A stretch of 56,793 bases of DNA from Micromonospora lutea (GTDB lineage Bacteria > Actinomycetota > Actinomycetes > Mycobacteriales > Micromonosporaceae): assembly GCF_016863535.1 (NCBI RefSeq), contig NZ_BOPB01000037.1, positions 1-56,793 on the forward strand. The letters are read 5' to 3'. Positions 6,773-15,690 of this stretch are shown in pieces. Position 1 is the first letter of the stretch. Each line of letters starts with the position of its first letter. The position numbers and the translations under genes were made by a program. The notes below the pieces were generated by a model, which had not been told where the DNA came from, ran no database searches, and saw nothing but the letters and a program-made list of their open reading frames with translations.

Positions 6773-9613
6773 TCAGCTGGCCGCCCCGGCACCGGCGTCG
6801 GGCGGCAGGCCCAGCAACGTCGCGATGGCCTCGGCGGTGTCCGGGTGGGCGTGCACGAGGGCGGCGATGCTGGTTGCCGTCGCGCGATCGTCGCCGTGCT
6901 GCCAGCCACCCTCGACGCCGAGGAGCGCGGCGACCGCGTCCACCGGCTCCCGGTGGTCGGCCAACAGGGCATGGACCTGCCCGACGGGCCGGTCGGGGAC
7001 GGCCGGCGCGCCAGCGGGGGCGGTACCCGACCAGGGGGGCACCCAGGAGTCCAGGGCGGCCAGCGTGCCCGGGAAGGTCCGCCCGGCCTCCCGGACCAGC
7101 AACGGCACCAACTCCGGCCCGTGCTCGCGCAGGGTGGTGACCAGGGTGGGCAGCCAGGGCAGCAGCACCGGGTCGGGGAGCTGGGCGAACGCGGTGGACA
7201 TCGTCTCCACCACGAACGGCGCGAGCCCTGGCACCGGCTCCAGCGCGTGCACGAAGCCGGAAAGGTACTGCGGGAAGGCGGGCACCACCAGCGGGTTGGT
7301 CAGCAGTTCCCGGCAGCGGGTCCGCAACTCGGCCAGGGGCAGCATCCCGAGCTGGTGGTGGGCCGCCCAGAGCAGGGCGACCTTGGGCGGTGCCTGGGGA
7401 TGGGACTGGGCCAACGCGAGTTCGAGCTGGGACCGGTCGCAACCCAATGACAGCGCCAGGCTCTCCATGCTGAACAGGAAGCCGAGCATCGCCCCGACCT
7501 GTCGTACGCCGGTGTCCTCGTCGACGACCGCGGTCGGCAGCAGCGTGCAGTAGTGGGCGTACCCGGTGGTCACGAACGCCCCGCACCAGGCCGGCAGCCG
7601 CGACGCCGTGGCCTGGTGGTGGGCGAGCAGCCGGCGGATGCGGCGCAGCACCTCGGGAGCGTCGTCGACGGTGCGTTCGCTGGCGAGCAGTTCGACCGCT
7701 CGGGAGCCCAACTCGTCGACCAGCCGGGGGCTGTTCAGCAACGTGATGGCGTCCTCGACCGCCGTGAGGGCGCTGACGGCGGTCGCGTCGGGACCGTGCG
7801 CCGCTCGACGTAGGCGCTGCTCCAGCACCTGTTCGATGGTCACGCCCTCATAGCCGAGTTCGATCAGCGCGCGTTGGTGGCGGCCCAACGCCAGGTCCCA
7901 GCTCTCCTGAAGGGACCGGTGGCCGAGGCGACGCTCGCCCATGATCGGACGAACCGCGCCCGGTGGCAGCAGGTGTCGCAACATCCAGAGCAGATCCGAG
8001 CAGCCGGCCAGCTCCGGGTTGCTCTGCAGGTCGAGCAGCGCTCGCTGCACGGTGCGTTTCTCCAGGTCCAGGCCGAGCGGCTGGAGCCGGTGCAGGACGT
8101 CACGGGCCAGCGGTGGCAGGGCGTCGTAGCCGACCTGGCCGACCCGGTCGCCGCCGAGCAGGATCTCGCAGAGTCGTCGCACATCCCGCCGACCCGGTAC
8201 GACGTCCTTCTCGATGCAGGTCACCGCCGCGTCGGCGAAGTCGTACGGGGTCGGGCGGGCCCGGTTACGCAGCCCGGCCAACAGGATCGACGTCTCGAAC
8301 ACCGCGATCGCGTCGGCGGTGCTGGCCAGGTACCCGTTGCGGCGGGCCAACCGGACGATGTCCACGCACCAGCCACGCAGCTCCGCCTCGTCGAGCCCGT
8401 CGGGGGTGGGCGCCGTGGCGAGGAAGCCGGAAAGTCGATCGGCGACCGGCCCGGCCGCCCCCGTGGCCGCCTTGATACGTCCGCGTCGGATGGTCGAGCC
8501 CCGCTGACCGCTCAGCCGGTACGGTTTCAGGCCCGACGCGCTCACCGCCTTGCTCCACGCGGCAGCGGCGATCGACACCGACCCGGGCGCGAGGCCGAAC
8601 TGGGCCTCGATCGCGGAGTGGCTGGACGGGATGAGTCCGTACTGCCACGCCGTCGCGGTGCGGGGGGTGATGTCGAAGTCGGGGGCGGAGGAGTCGAGGC
8701 CGAACTGTTCGACCCGGCTGGCGGCGTGGAAGGCCCCGCAGATGTAGAGACATTCCTCCGGGTCCGCGCCGGTGGCCGCCAGGTGCTGCCGGATCCTGGT
8801 CCACATGTAGCGCTCGCGGTCCTCGTCGCGGTCGTTGCGCTGCGAAGCGGAGGGACGCAGCCGCCGGAACAGACTCCCGATGAGCACCATCACCTGGCGG
8901 TAGGTGTCGTGGTCGGCGGTGGCGAGCGGACGTTCGACGTAGCTGTCCCACCACTCCGACCAGTGCCGCACCTTGCCGTGGTGCAGCAGGTACGCCTCCA
9001 GCTCGGCGAAGCCCGGCCGGAGCGCACCGATCTCCACACCGACCGCGTCACCGTGCAGCGCGGCCTGGCCCTCCGAGTCGTCGCCGGTCGGCTCGGGCGC
9101 GGACTCGTCGGCTGCTGGAGTCTCGTCGCGCGGCGACCACTGGAAGACGTGGTCGGTGGAGCGGTCCACCAGCACCAGCTCCACGCCCGGCGTCTCCAGC
9201 GCGTACGCGATCGCCTGGTATTCCGCCGACGCCTCGGTGACCGGGGCGATCACGCTCAGCGGAGCCCACGCGGCGGGAAAGCCGTCGAGTTGCGAGGCGA
9301 ACGCCTGCACCGCCACCGGGAGCCGACAGTTGCGCAGTTCCGTCAGGACCGGTTGGAGATCCTCGCAGAGCTCCAGGTAGATGACCCGGGGCTGCTTCTG
9401 TCGCAGTCGGCGCACCATGGCCAGCGCGGAGGCCGGCGAGTGATGGCACACCGGGAAAATCTCCAGCCGTTCGCCCAGGGCCCGGTCGACGTCGTCGACC
9501 AGGCCGGTGAGGATGTCGGCGAGCGCGTCGGGACCGTCGGCGAACGCGGCGGCCGCGTCGGTGAGCTGCTCACGCAGCGCGCCGAACGCGCCGACGGTGG
9601 CAGGGGCGGTCAT
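6773..9613 (-). CDS. DUF5682-like protein of a MoxR/VWA operon, possible TIKI/TraB-fold hydrolase
   Basis: This is a 946-residue protein. The N-terminal 300 residues carry EIFPVCHHSPASA near residue 51, RVIYLELCEDLQPVL near 76 and YICGAFHAASR near 290. The last contains the G-x-x-H element of the TIKI/TraB/EreA/ChaN-like superfamily, and the whole layout matches DUF5682. A long helical C-terminal half (about 450-946) has no recognised domain. The start is ATG 9613, which overlaps the ATPase stop as ATGA. A longer in-frame reading to 10354 only shadows the ATPase gene. It is the last gene of the five-gene block and resembles YehM in the yehLMPQ cluster of E. coli. Hydrolase activity is inferred from motifs only. 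Confidence 0.75.
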   Translation of the reverse strand: MTAPATVGAFGALREQLTDAAAAFADGPDALADILTGLVDDVDRALGERLEIFPVCHHSPASALAMVRRLRQKQPRVIYLELCEDLQPVLTELRNCRLPVAVQAFASQLDGFPAAWAPLSVIAPVTEASAEYQAIAYALETPGVELVLVDRSTDHVFQWSPRDETPAADESAPEPTGDDSEGQAALHGDAVGVEIGALRPGFAELEAYLLHHGKVRHWSEWWDSYVERPLATADHDTYRQVMVLIGSLFRRLRPSASQRNDRDEDRERYMWTRIRQHLAATGADPEECLYICGAFHAASRVEQFGLDSSAPDFDITPRTATAWQYGLIPSSHSAIEAQFGLAPGSVSIAAAAWSKAVSASGLKPYRLSGQRGSTIRRGRIKAATGAAGPVADRLSGFLATAPTPDGLDEAELRGWCVDIVRLARRNGYLASTADAIAVFETSILLAGLRNRARPTPYDFADAAVTCIEKDVVPGRRDVRRLCEILLGGDRVGQVGYDALPPLARDVLHRLQPLGLDLEKRTVQRALLDLQSNPELAGCSDLLWMLRHLLPPGAVRPIMGERRLGHRSLQESWDLALGRHQRALIELGYEGVTIEQVLEQRLRRAAHGPDATAVSALTAVEDAITLLNSPRLVDELGSRAVELLASERTVDDAPEVLRRIRRLLAHHQATASRLPAWCGAFVTTGYAHYCTLLPTAVVDEDTGVRQVGAMLGFLFSMESLALSLGCDRSQLELALAQSHPQAPPKVALLWAAHHQLGMLPLAELRTRCRELLTNPLVVPAFPQYLSGFVHALEPVPGLAPFVVETMSTAFAQLPDPVLLPWLPTLVTTLREHGPELVPLLVREAGRTFPGTLAALDSWVPPWSGTAPAGAPAVPDRPVGQVHALLADHREPVDAVAALLGVEGGWQHGDDRATATSIAALVHAHPDTAEAIATLLGLPPDAGAGAAS

Positions 9614-10722
9614 GACAGGGCGGCGATCGTCTCGCGGCCGCCATCGAGGAACTCGTTCCACTCGCCGCCGTCCTGCTTGGCCCTCGGCTCCACCACCGCG
9701 TGCAGGTACTTGTTGAGGATCGCCAGGTCCTCCGGGCTGCGCCGGGCCAGCGAGCCCACCAGCGAACCGGCCAGCGTCCCGGCCCGCAGGGTACGGTCGC
9801 CGAAGAACTGGCTGTGCAGGATGGCGTCCTCCAGGACACCGATCTGCTCGGCGGTGGACAGCGCCGACTCCAGCTTCTCGTCGTCGCTGGTGGCCGAGGC
9901 GGCAGCGGCCCGCAGGTCGGCGAAGCTCTGCAACAGGATGTCCAGCAGGGTGGGCGGCACGTCCAGCTCGACGTGGTGACGGCGGAGCAGCTCCTCGGTA
10001 CGGAACCGGACGATCTCCGCCTCGCTGCGCTTGTTGGTGACCACCGGGATCCGGACGAAGTTGAACCGTCGCTTCAGTGCCGAGGACAAATCGTTGACGC
10101 CCCGGTCCCGGCTGTTGGCGGTGGCGATGATGGAGAACCCGGGCTTGGCGAAGACGATGTTGTCGTCGTTGAGTTCGGGGATGGAGACGTACTTCTCCGA
10201 CAGGATGGAGATCAACGCGTCCTGCACGTCGCTGGTGGAGCGGGTCAGCTCCTCGAAGCGGCCGAGCACACCCTGCTCCATAGCCGTCATGATCGGTGAG
10301 GGGATCATCGACTCGCGGGACTGCCCCTTGGCGATGACCATGGAGACGTTCCACGAGTACTTGATGTGGTCCTCGGTGGTGCCGGCGGTGCCCTGCACGA
10401 CGAGGGTGGAGTTGCGGCAGATCGCCGCGGCCAGCAGCTCGGCGAGCCAGCTCTTGCCGGTGCCCGGGTCACCGATGAGCAGCAGACCCCGATCCGAGGC
10501 CAGCGTGACGATGCTGCGCTCGACGAAGCTGCGGTCACCGAACCACTTCTGCGGGATGTCCCGATCGAGGCCGTCGGCGCGTTCCGAGCCCAGGACGAAG
10601 AGCCGGACCATACGCGGGCTCAGCCGCCACGAGTACGGCTTGACGCCGGTGTCGACCGACTCGAGGTAGTCGAGTTCGTCGGCGTACTTGACCTCTGCGG
10701 GGGCACGCAGCATGTCGGACAT
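9610..10722 (-). CDS. MoxR-type AAA+ ATPase (YehL-like)
   Basis: This 370-residue AAA+ protein has Walker A GDPGTGKS at residues 84-91, a Walker B-like acidic run in GVLGRFEELTRS (the usual Asp position is altered, with the Glu pair kept), sensor-1 IIATANSRDRGVNDL and an arginine-rich ALKRRFNF segment. MoxR ATPases pair with VWA proteins to remodel client proteins or load metal cofactors. The VWA gene ends 14 bases upstream, and the DUF5682 gene overlaps its stop by 4 bases. ATG 10722 is chosen because the protein begins there with conserved sequence and GGAGAG lies 9 bases before it. Confidence 0.88.
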   Translation of the reverse strand: MSDMLRAPAEVKYADELDYLESVDTGVKPYSWRLSPRMVRLFVLGSERADGLDRDIPQKWFGDRSFVERSIVTLASDRGLLLIGDPGTGKSWLAELLAAAICRNSTLVVQGTAGTTEDHIKYSWNVSMVIAKGQSRESMIPSPIMTAMEQGVLGRFEELTRSTSDVQDALISILSEKYVSIPELNDDNIVFAKPGFSIIATANSRDRGVNDLSSALKRRFNFVRIPVVTNKRSEAEIVRFRTEELLRRHHVELDVPPTLLDILLQSFADLRAAAASATSDDEKLESALSTAEQIGVLEDAILHSQFFGDRTLRAGTLAGSLVGSLARRSPEDLAILNKYLHAVVEPRAKQDGGEWNEFLDGGRETIAALS

Positions 10723-10736
10723 GAGGGGTGTCTCTC

Positions 10737-12086
10737 CTAGGTGAGGAAGCTCTTGAGCTCGAAGACGAGTTTGCGGATGTGGCCGGAGATGACCGGGGTG
10801 CCCAGGTCCTTGAGGCGCTGCCGGAACCACGGATTGACGCTCTGCTGGCCGGAGCTGCTGACCGAGCCGACCGGGATGAAGCGCACCCCCGACCGGTGCA
10901 CCGCCTCGATGCCGTCGAAGAGCGGCTGTGACCGGTCGAACTCGTAGAAATCCGAGATCCACACCAGCACGGTGTTCCTCGGTTCGACGATCTTCGGGCG
11001 GGCCATCGCCATTGCCAGCGGCCCGTCGTTGCCGCCGCCGAGATTGGTACGCAGCAGCACCTCGAACGGGTCGTGCACCCACGGGGTCAGGTCCAGCGCC
11101 CGGGTGTCGTAGGCGATCAGGTGCACGTCGACCTTGGGCAGGCCGGCGAAGATCGACGCCAGAATGGTGCAGTTGACCATGGAGTCGACCATCGACCCGG
11201 ACTGGTCCACCACCACGATCAGCCGCGACGGGGTCGTCTTGCGGGCCGTCTGCCGGTAGTAGAGCCGGTCGACGTAGAGCCGCTCGTCCTCCGGGCTCCA
11301 GTTGGTCAGGTTCTGCCAGATGGTGCGGTCCAAGTCGAGGTTGCGGAAGACCCGCTTCGGCGGCACGGACCGGTCGATCGCGCCGACAGTGGTCTGCTCC
11401 ACCTGAGTACGCAGCACCTCCGCGACCTCGTCGACGAAGCGACGGATCAGGGACTTGGCGTTGGCCAGCGCCACCCCGGACAGGTTGGCCTTGTCCCGCA
11501 GCAGTTGCTCGATCAGCGACATGCTGGGGGTGAGCTGCCGGGCCAGCGCCGGATCCGCCAGCACCTCCCGCAGGTGCATCCGGTTGACCAGGTCACCTTC
11601 GATGCCGGCGAGGGTGGGGCCCAGCCCGCTGCCCGACCGGCGCAGCTCGCCGGGTGCGTGCCCGAGCGCCTGCTCGAACCAGCCCGCGTCGGACTGCCAT
11701 CGGGCCAACTGGCCGGCGCTGACCGACCCCGAGCCGGTGGCGAAGACGTTGAGCAGCAGCTTCGACACCAGCGCCGCCCGGCGTACCTCGGCCTCGCCGG
11801 GCCGGTGCGGGCCGGCGTCCTCGCCGCCCTCTGCGGCCCCGGCGGTGTCGGCGAGCAGGCCGCGCAGCTCGTCGGCGAGCTGCGGGAAACGCTGGACCAC
11901 GGTGTCCACCGACACCGTCGGGTCCAGCAGGATGGCGGGCAGGCCCAGGTCGTCGACCACGGCCATGCTCGCTGATTCCAGGGTGGGCTGCTCGTCCGGG
12001 TCGAAGATCCGGCCCAACAGTCGCCAGTAGAGGACCTGTCGGCGGTTGGCGGCGGCCAGGTCGCCGGGGGAGATGGAGTCGGTCAT
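10737..12086 (-). CDS. VWA-domain protein, MoxR partner (YehP-like)
   Basis: This is a 449-residue cytosolic protein. Residues 1-285 are helical with no known domain. Residues 287-449 form a von Willebrand A domain with an intact MIDAS site: VVVDQSGSM (D294, S296, S298), a downstream threonine in LRTNLGGGND and the aspartate in VWISDFYE. VWA domains bind partners through a divalent metal and are standard partners of MoxR ATPases. The start overlaps the preceding 465-aa gene by 4 bases, and the ATPase gene begins 14 bases after its stop, placing it in the middle of the operon. Confidence 0.85.
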   Translation of the reverse strand: MTDSISPGDLAAANRRQVLYWRLLGRIFDPDEQPTLESASMAVVDDLGLPAILLDPTVSVDTVVQRFPQLADELRGLLADTAGAAEGGEDAGPHRPGEAEVRRAALVSKLLLNVFATGSGSVSAGQLARWQSDAGWFEQALGHAPGELRRSGSGLGPTLAGIEGDLVNRMHLREVLADPALARQLTPSMSLIEQLLRDKANLSGVALANAKSLIRRFVDEVAEVLRTQVEQTTVGAIDRSVPPKRVFRNLDLDRTIWQNLTNWSPEDERLYVDRLYYRQTARKTTPSRLIVVVDQSGSMVDSMVNCTILASIFAGLPKVDVHLIAYDTRALDLTPWVHDPFEVLLRTNLGGGNDGPLAMAMARPKIVEPRNTVLVWISDFYEFDRSQPLFDGIEAVHRSGVRFIPVGSVSSSGQQSVNPWFRQRLKDLGTPVISGHIRKLVFELKSFLT

Positions 12087-13480
12087 CGGCGCAGCAACCG
12101 TCCCGCCCGCTCGCGCAGCACCGCCACCGCGTCGCCCGCCTTGGCCTCGACCTTCGCCACCTTCGGGTCGGTGACACCTTCGGCCCAGTCACCGTTGTGC
12201 GCCTCGACGGGCTTGCGTTTGACGGTGGCGCGTACCGCCAGCGGCTGCACCAGCCAGCGACCGCCGTCCCAACGGAGCAGGCCGAGACAGCACGACGAGG
12301 CGGCGACCAGCGCGGGGGTGAGGGGTCCGGCTGCCGGCAGCCGGTCGACGGCGACCGGGAGCTGCTGGTCGTCCCACTCGACGGTGAGCCCGTCGTCGTC
12401 CTGCCGCGTCGTGTAGCCCTCCAACAGCACCGGTTCGGCGATCGCCGTCGGGTGCCGGTCCAGCGGCGCGGTGGCCGCCGCGATCGCCGGAGCGAGCAGC
12501 AGCCGGGCGGTGGCGAACGGGTCGGCCTGCTCACCGGCCCGAGCCTGCGCATCGAGCCACCGCAGGTCGCCGCCGTGCAGCGGCAGGTCGGTGACCGTCA
12601 ACACCCGTCGTTGCGCCAGCGCGGCGAGCAGGTTCGGGTGTGCCTGCAACAGCCGCCACACCGCCGGCCCGGTGATCGTCTCGACCTTCGCGGCCGCCAC
12701 CGCCGTACGGACCAGGCGGGCGGGTTGCCCGTCGGCTGGTTCGAGGACGCCGTGCACCTGCACCTGGACGGTGGTGCCGTGCTCGTGGAGGTCCACACCC
12801 AGCGGCAGCAGGCGGCCGGTGATCGTCTCGCTCTCGTCGCCCGGGACCGACCAGTTCTGGGCGAGCAGCACGGCCCGGGACCACAGATCGGCCCAGCGGC
12901 GGGCCGGGACCTGCGACATCATGGCCACCGGGAGGCTGGCCTGAAGTTCGGCGGCGAGACCGTCGAGCAGCACCGCCAGTCGGCGTAGCGCCGGCTCGGC
13001 CAGGGCCGCCTCGACCGGTGCCCCGGCGGCGGAGAGCAACTCATGGTCGACACCGCGCCAGCCGGCCACGGCCGTCTCGTGCAACCAGGCCCGGGCCGCG
13101 CCGCGCGCCGCGGACCCCTCTGCCGGTACGCCGACCGGCGCCGTCCACGATGCCCGCTCCCTCCCGAGCGCGGCGTCGAACTGGCCGAGCAGCGCGTCGT
13201 GGGCCGCGCCGAGCAGGGCCAACCGGGCACCGGCCAGGGCGGCGAGGTCCTCCTGGCTGAACGACCCGGCGGTCACCTTGCCCACCGCCTCGGCCACCCG
13301 GTCGCGCAGCGGGGTGCCGGCCACGGCGTCGGCCAGCGCCGCCAGCGCGGTGGCGGCCTCGTCACCGACCCGTGCGAAGCCACCGACCAGGGCGTCGTCG
13401 AAACCGGCGACCACCGCGTCGGCGTCGGCCAGCCCCGCCGGTACGCCCTGCCGCAACTGCGCCACCTGTGTGCTCAGCAT
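12083..13480 (-). CDS. Uncharacterised component of the MoxR/VWA operon, 465 aa
   Basis: This 465-residue protein is alanine- and leucine-rich in its N-terminal half. A mixed alpha/beta C-terminal half includes WRLLQAHPNLLAALAQRRVL and LLRWDGGRWLVQPLAV. There is no signal peptide, membrane segment or recognisable catalytic motif. It shares a TGATG junction with the SWIM gene before it and an ATGA junction with the VWA gene after it, so it is a tightly coupled operon member, probably a subunit or adaptor of the same complex. I do not recognise a named family. Confidence 0.75.
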   Translation of the reverse strand: MLSTQVAQLRQGVPAGLADADAVVAGFDDALVGGFARVGDEAATALAALADAVAGTPLRDRVAEAVGKVTAGSFSQEDLAALAGARLALLGAAHDALLGQFDAALGRERASWTAPVGVPAEGSAARGAARAWLHETAVAGWRGVDHELLSAAGAPVEAALAEPALRRLAVLLDGLAAELQASLPVAMMSQVPARRWADLWSRAVLLAQNWSVPGDESETITGRLLPLGVDLHEHGTTVQVQVHGVLEPADGQPARLVRTAVAAAKVETITGPAVWRLLQAHPNLLAALAQRRVLTVTDLPLHGGDLRWLDAQARAGEQADPFATARLLLAPAIAAATAPLDRHPTAIAEPVLLEGYTTRQDDDGLTVEWDDQQLPVAVDRLPAAGPLTPALVAASSCCLGLLRWDGGRWLVQPLAVRATVKRKPVEAHNGDWAEGVTDPKVAKVEAKAGDAVAVLRERAGRLLRR

Positions 13481-14061
13481 CAGCGAACCGCCCCGGTGGC
13501 CGGGAACCAGTGCAGCTCAGGCAGCGCGGTGGTGCTGTCCGGCAGTTCGAGGTACGCCAGGTGGCGCAGGAACCGGCTGAACACCACCGCCGCCGAAGTC
13601 GGCTCGTGTCGGGTGTCCATCCGGGCCAGTAGATCGCTGCCGCTGCGCACCCCGTCAGCGACGTCGACCCGCAGGTAGCGGGCGACCCGGTCCACGCCGT
13701 ACTGCAGGACGGCCTCCTCGGCGAGGGCTTCGAGATGCTTGCAGGGTGCGCCGCGCAGCCCGCCGCAGGGCCGGTTGTTGTTGGTGGAGCAGTGGTAGGC
13801 GTGGGTGCTGGCGGTCAGCGACGAGACGTAGACCCGCTCGACGTCCGAGCCGCTGGAGACCACACCCTGCAGCCGTCCGTCGGCCAACTCGACGAAGGGC
13901 ACCTTCGCCAGCTTGCGCGGCCGAGCGGGCGGTGCCACCGCCAGCACGCTACGCCGCCGCCAGGCGGACCCGTCAGCGTCCGTCACCTGTGTCCTCCCCG
14001 CCCCCGTCGCGGTTTTGCCCGCGCGTGGTGAAGCCGCGCCGACCGGTGTCGGCGTCGCCAT
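13480..14061 (-). CDS. SWIM-type zinc-finger protein, first gene of the MoxR/VWA operon
   Basis: This is a 193-residue protein. Residues 91-109 carry C-x7-C-x7-C-x-H (CSTNNNRPCG... then APCKHL), a SWIM-like zinc finger that in other proteins binds nucleic acid or protein. The preceding strands (VPFVELADGRLQGVVSSG) fit the beta part of the fold. Zinc fingers of this kind recur beside MoxR-VWA-DUF5682 genes, for example YehQ in E. coli. ATG 14061 is the best start, although no clear ribosome-binding site precedes it, so it may be leaderless. The longer in-frame reading to 14805 runs antisense through the next gene and is not credible. Confidence 0.75.
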   Translation of the reverse strand: MATPTPVGAASPRAGKTATGAGRTQVTDADGSAWRRRSVLAVAPPARPRKLAKVPFVELADGRLQGVVSSGSDVERVYVSSLTASTHAYHCSTNNNRPCGGLRGAPCKHLEALAEEAVLQYGVDRVARYLRVDVADGVRSGSDLLARMDTRHEPTSAAVVFSRFLRHLAYLELPDSTTALPELHWFPATGAVR

Positions 14062-14203
14062 GACGGGAGGATCATGGCGGATGGCTACGACACTTCTGCG
14101 TCGCGGTCCGCGTTTCGGGACGCCCCGATCCGGGACTGCCGGCAGATGCGACGGAAGGGTCTGGCGTAGCGGGCGTGCATTGCGCCACCGGTAGCGCCCC
14201 GGA

Positions 14204-15340
14204 TCAGCAGGTGAGGCCGAGGATGGTGGCGAGTCGCGCGACGTCGGCCGCTGCCGGGCCGCTGCGGATGATGTCGGTGAGCAGGGTACGGGCGGCCGGT
14301 CGGTGGCGGACTTCGGCGGGTGCGGTGCGGTCGGCGTCGAGCAGCACCTGTCCGGCTCGATCGTGCTGGCCGGTGTCGAGGTAGGCGCGGGCGGCGTCGA
14401 TGAGGTGGGCGGCGCGGTGCTCCGGCGGGAGGCGCCGCCAGCTGTCGCTGCGGATGGTGTGAACGTGGCGGTGAAGGGCTTCGGTGGTGTCGCCGAGGTG
14501 GTGGGCGGCGAGGGCGCGGGCCACCTGGACGGCGGCCGGCCCGAAGCCGGTGTGGTGGGGGTCGGCGTCGCCGGTGTGCCGGTCGGCGAGGGCGGCGGCG
14601 TGGTCGAGCAGGTCGTGGGCGGTGGGGCGGTCGCCGTTGCCGGCGGCGGCGAGCCCGGCCTGGAGGTAGAGGGTCCCGCGTACGGTGTCGTCGTCGGCGT
14701 GATCCGCTGTCGCAAGGGCGGCGGTGTGAGCGAGGTGGTGGTGGCCGAGGGCGCGCAGGGCTTCGGCGACGGCGATGGTCGCGGTGGCGATGAGGATGGG
14801 GCCACCGGCGGCGGTCACGGCTCGGTCGGCGGCGAGCCAGCCGAGGTCGGCGTGGTCGAGTTTGACCAACACGCTGGCGGTGAGCCGGTGGGCGGAGGTG
14901 CGTAGGCCCCGGGTGCCGCTGGTCGCGTCGAGCAGGTCGGGCAGGGTGTCGAGCAGTTGCGGGTAACGGGCGTGGTGGTAGGCCATCCAGGCGTATGCGA
15001 CCTGGGCGCTGACCTGCTGCGCGGTCTCGGTGCGCTCAGGGCGGTGGTGGTAGCGGGCGAGCGCGGCACGCACCCCGTCGATCCCGTCGAGGTGGGGTGT
15101 TGTCCCGGGTGGTTGGTGGGGGCCGAGCAGCATCTCCGGGTCGAGGCGGAGTACGTTGGCGATCTCGCGGATGACCGAGTAACGGTCGAGTCGGCGTACG
15201 CCGCGCTCGATCTTGTCGACCCAGCTTTTCGACTTGCCGAGCCGGTCGGCGAAGGTCTGCTGGCTCATTCCCCGATGGGCCCGAAACTCGGCCACCCGCC
15301 GCCCGAGCGGTACGGAGTTGTGGTCGCGTCGGTGGGTCAT
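14204..15340 (-). CDS. Helix-turn-helix regulator with TPR-like C-terminal domain
   Basis: This is a 378-residue protein. Residues about 14-70 form a Cro/CI-type helix-turn-helix (LGRRVAEFRAHRGMSQQTFADRLGKSKSWVDKIERG in consecutive helices). The remainder is a helical repeat region typical of TPR-type sensor domains, with histidine-rich loops such as HHHLAHTAALATADHADD. Such actinobacterial proteins bind DNA at the N-terminus and a peptide or protein ligand at the C-terminus. The start overlaps the stop of a tiny membrane-protein gene (ATGA), so the pair is coupled. A palindrome at 15593-15606 lies in the shared region with the divergent DUF5753 regulator. Confidence 0.82.
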   Translation of the reverse strand: MTHRRDHNSVPLGRRVAEFRAHRGMSQQTFADRLGKSKSWVDKIERGVRRLDRYSVIREIANVLRLDPEMLLGPHQPPGTTPHLDGIDGVRAALARYHHRPERTETAQQVSAQVAYAWMAYHHARYPQLLDTLPDLLDATSGTRGLRTSAHRLTASVLVKLDHADLGWLAADRAVTAAGGPILIATATIAVAEALRALGHHHLAHTAALATADHADDDTVRGTLYLQAGLAAAGNGDRPTAHDLLDHAAALADRHTGDADPHHTGFGPAAVQVARALAAHHLGDTTEALHRHVHTIRSDSWRRLPPEHRAAHLIDAARAYLDTGQHDRAGQVLLDADRTAPAEVRHRPAARTLLTDIIRSGPAAADVARLATILGLTC

Positions 15341-15483
15341 TGGCTGCCCCCTGATGGAGGCATGGTGTGGGTGGACCCGCCGCAGCGCGGACACCACCGC
15401 GACTTCACCCGGAACGCGAACAGCCCGGCCGTGCACCCCAACAGCACTCCACCGAGCGCCGTCATCACCAACTCGACACCCAC
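15337..15483 (-). CDS. Small membrane protein with a C-terminal CPxCG knuckle
   Basis: This is a gene of about 48 residues. One membrane helix (MTALGGVLLGCTAGLFAFRV) is followed at once by a basic KSRWCPRCG zinc-knuckle half-site and a short tail. The stop overlaps the start of the HTH/TPR regulator by 4 bases. The start is uncertain: GTG 15483 has AAAGG 8 bases upstream, while ATG 15465 opens the helix directly. Coupling to the regulator and the single helix suggest it reports a membrane or redox/metal signal to it. That role is inferred. Confidence 0.55.
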   Translation of the reverse strand: MGVELVMTALGGVLLGCTAGLFAFRVKSRWCPRCGGSTHTMPPSGGSQ

Positions 15484-15592
15484 ACACCTCTCACCTTTCA
15501 GCGAGTCCTGCGACACCACCCCGGGATGCGGAGCGGCCATTGCGGAAACGACGCTCCGAACCCAAGCGGCTGCGTGTGGTAATCACAGTTGC

Positions 15593-15606
15593 GCATCACA
15601 TGATGC
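15593..15606. promoter_or_regulatory. Inverted repeat between divergent regulators
   Basis: GCATCA-CA-TGATGC is an exact inverted repeat with a 2-base spacer, in the 200-base region between the minus-strand HTH/TPR pair and the plus-strand DUF5753 gene. Either regulator could bind here and control both directions. Confidence 0.4.
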
Positions 15607-15690
15607 AAAGCAAGAACCTAGGCAGGATCGGTTTGCTGGGAACGTGAGTCGGAGCAGGGGAGCGGGCGGAGACTGGGGCAGAATCAAGAC

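Noticed and set aside
7874..9979. 701-codon plus-strand open frame
   Set aside because: It is antisense to the DUF5682 and ATPase genes, rich in Arg/Gly/Val with no domain, as expected for the reverse of high-GC coding DNA.
6773..10354. A single 1193-residue protein
   Set aside because: The first 247 codons lie in another frame of the ATPase gene and look like its shadow. The ATGA junction at 9610-9613 shows the real start.
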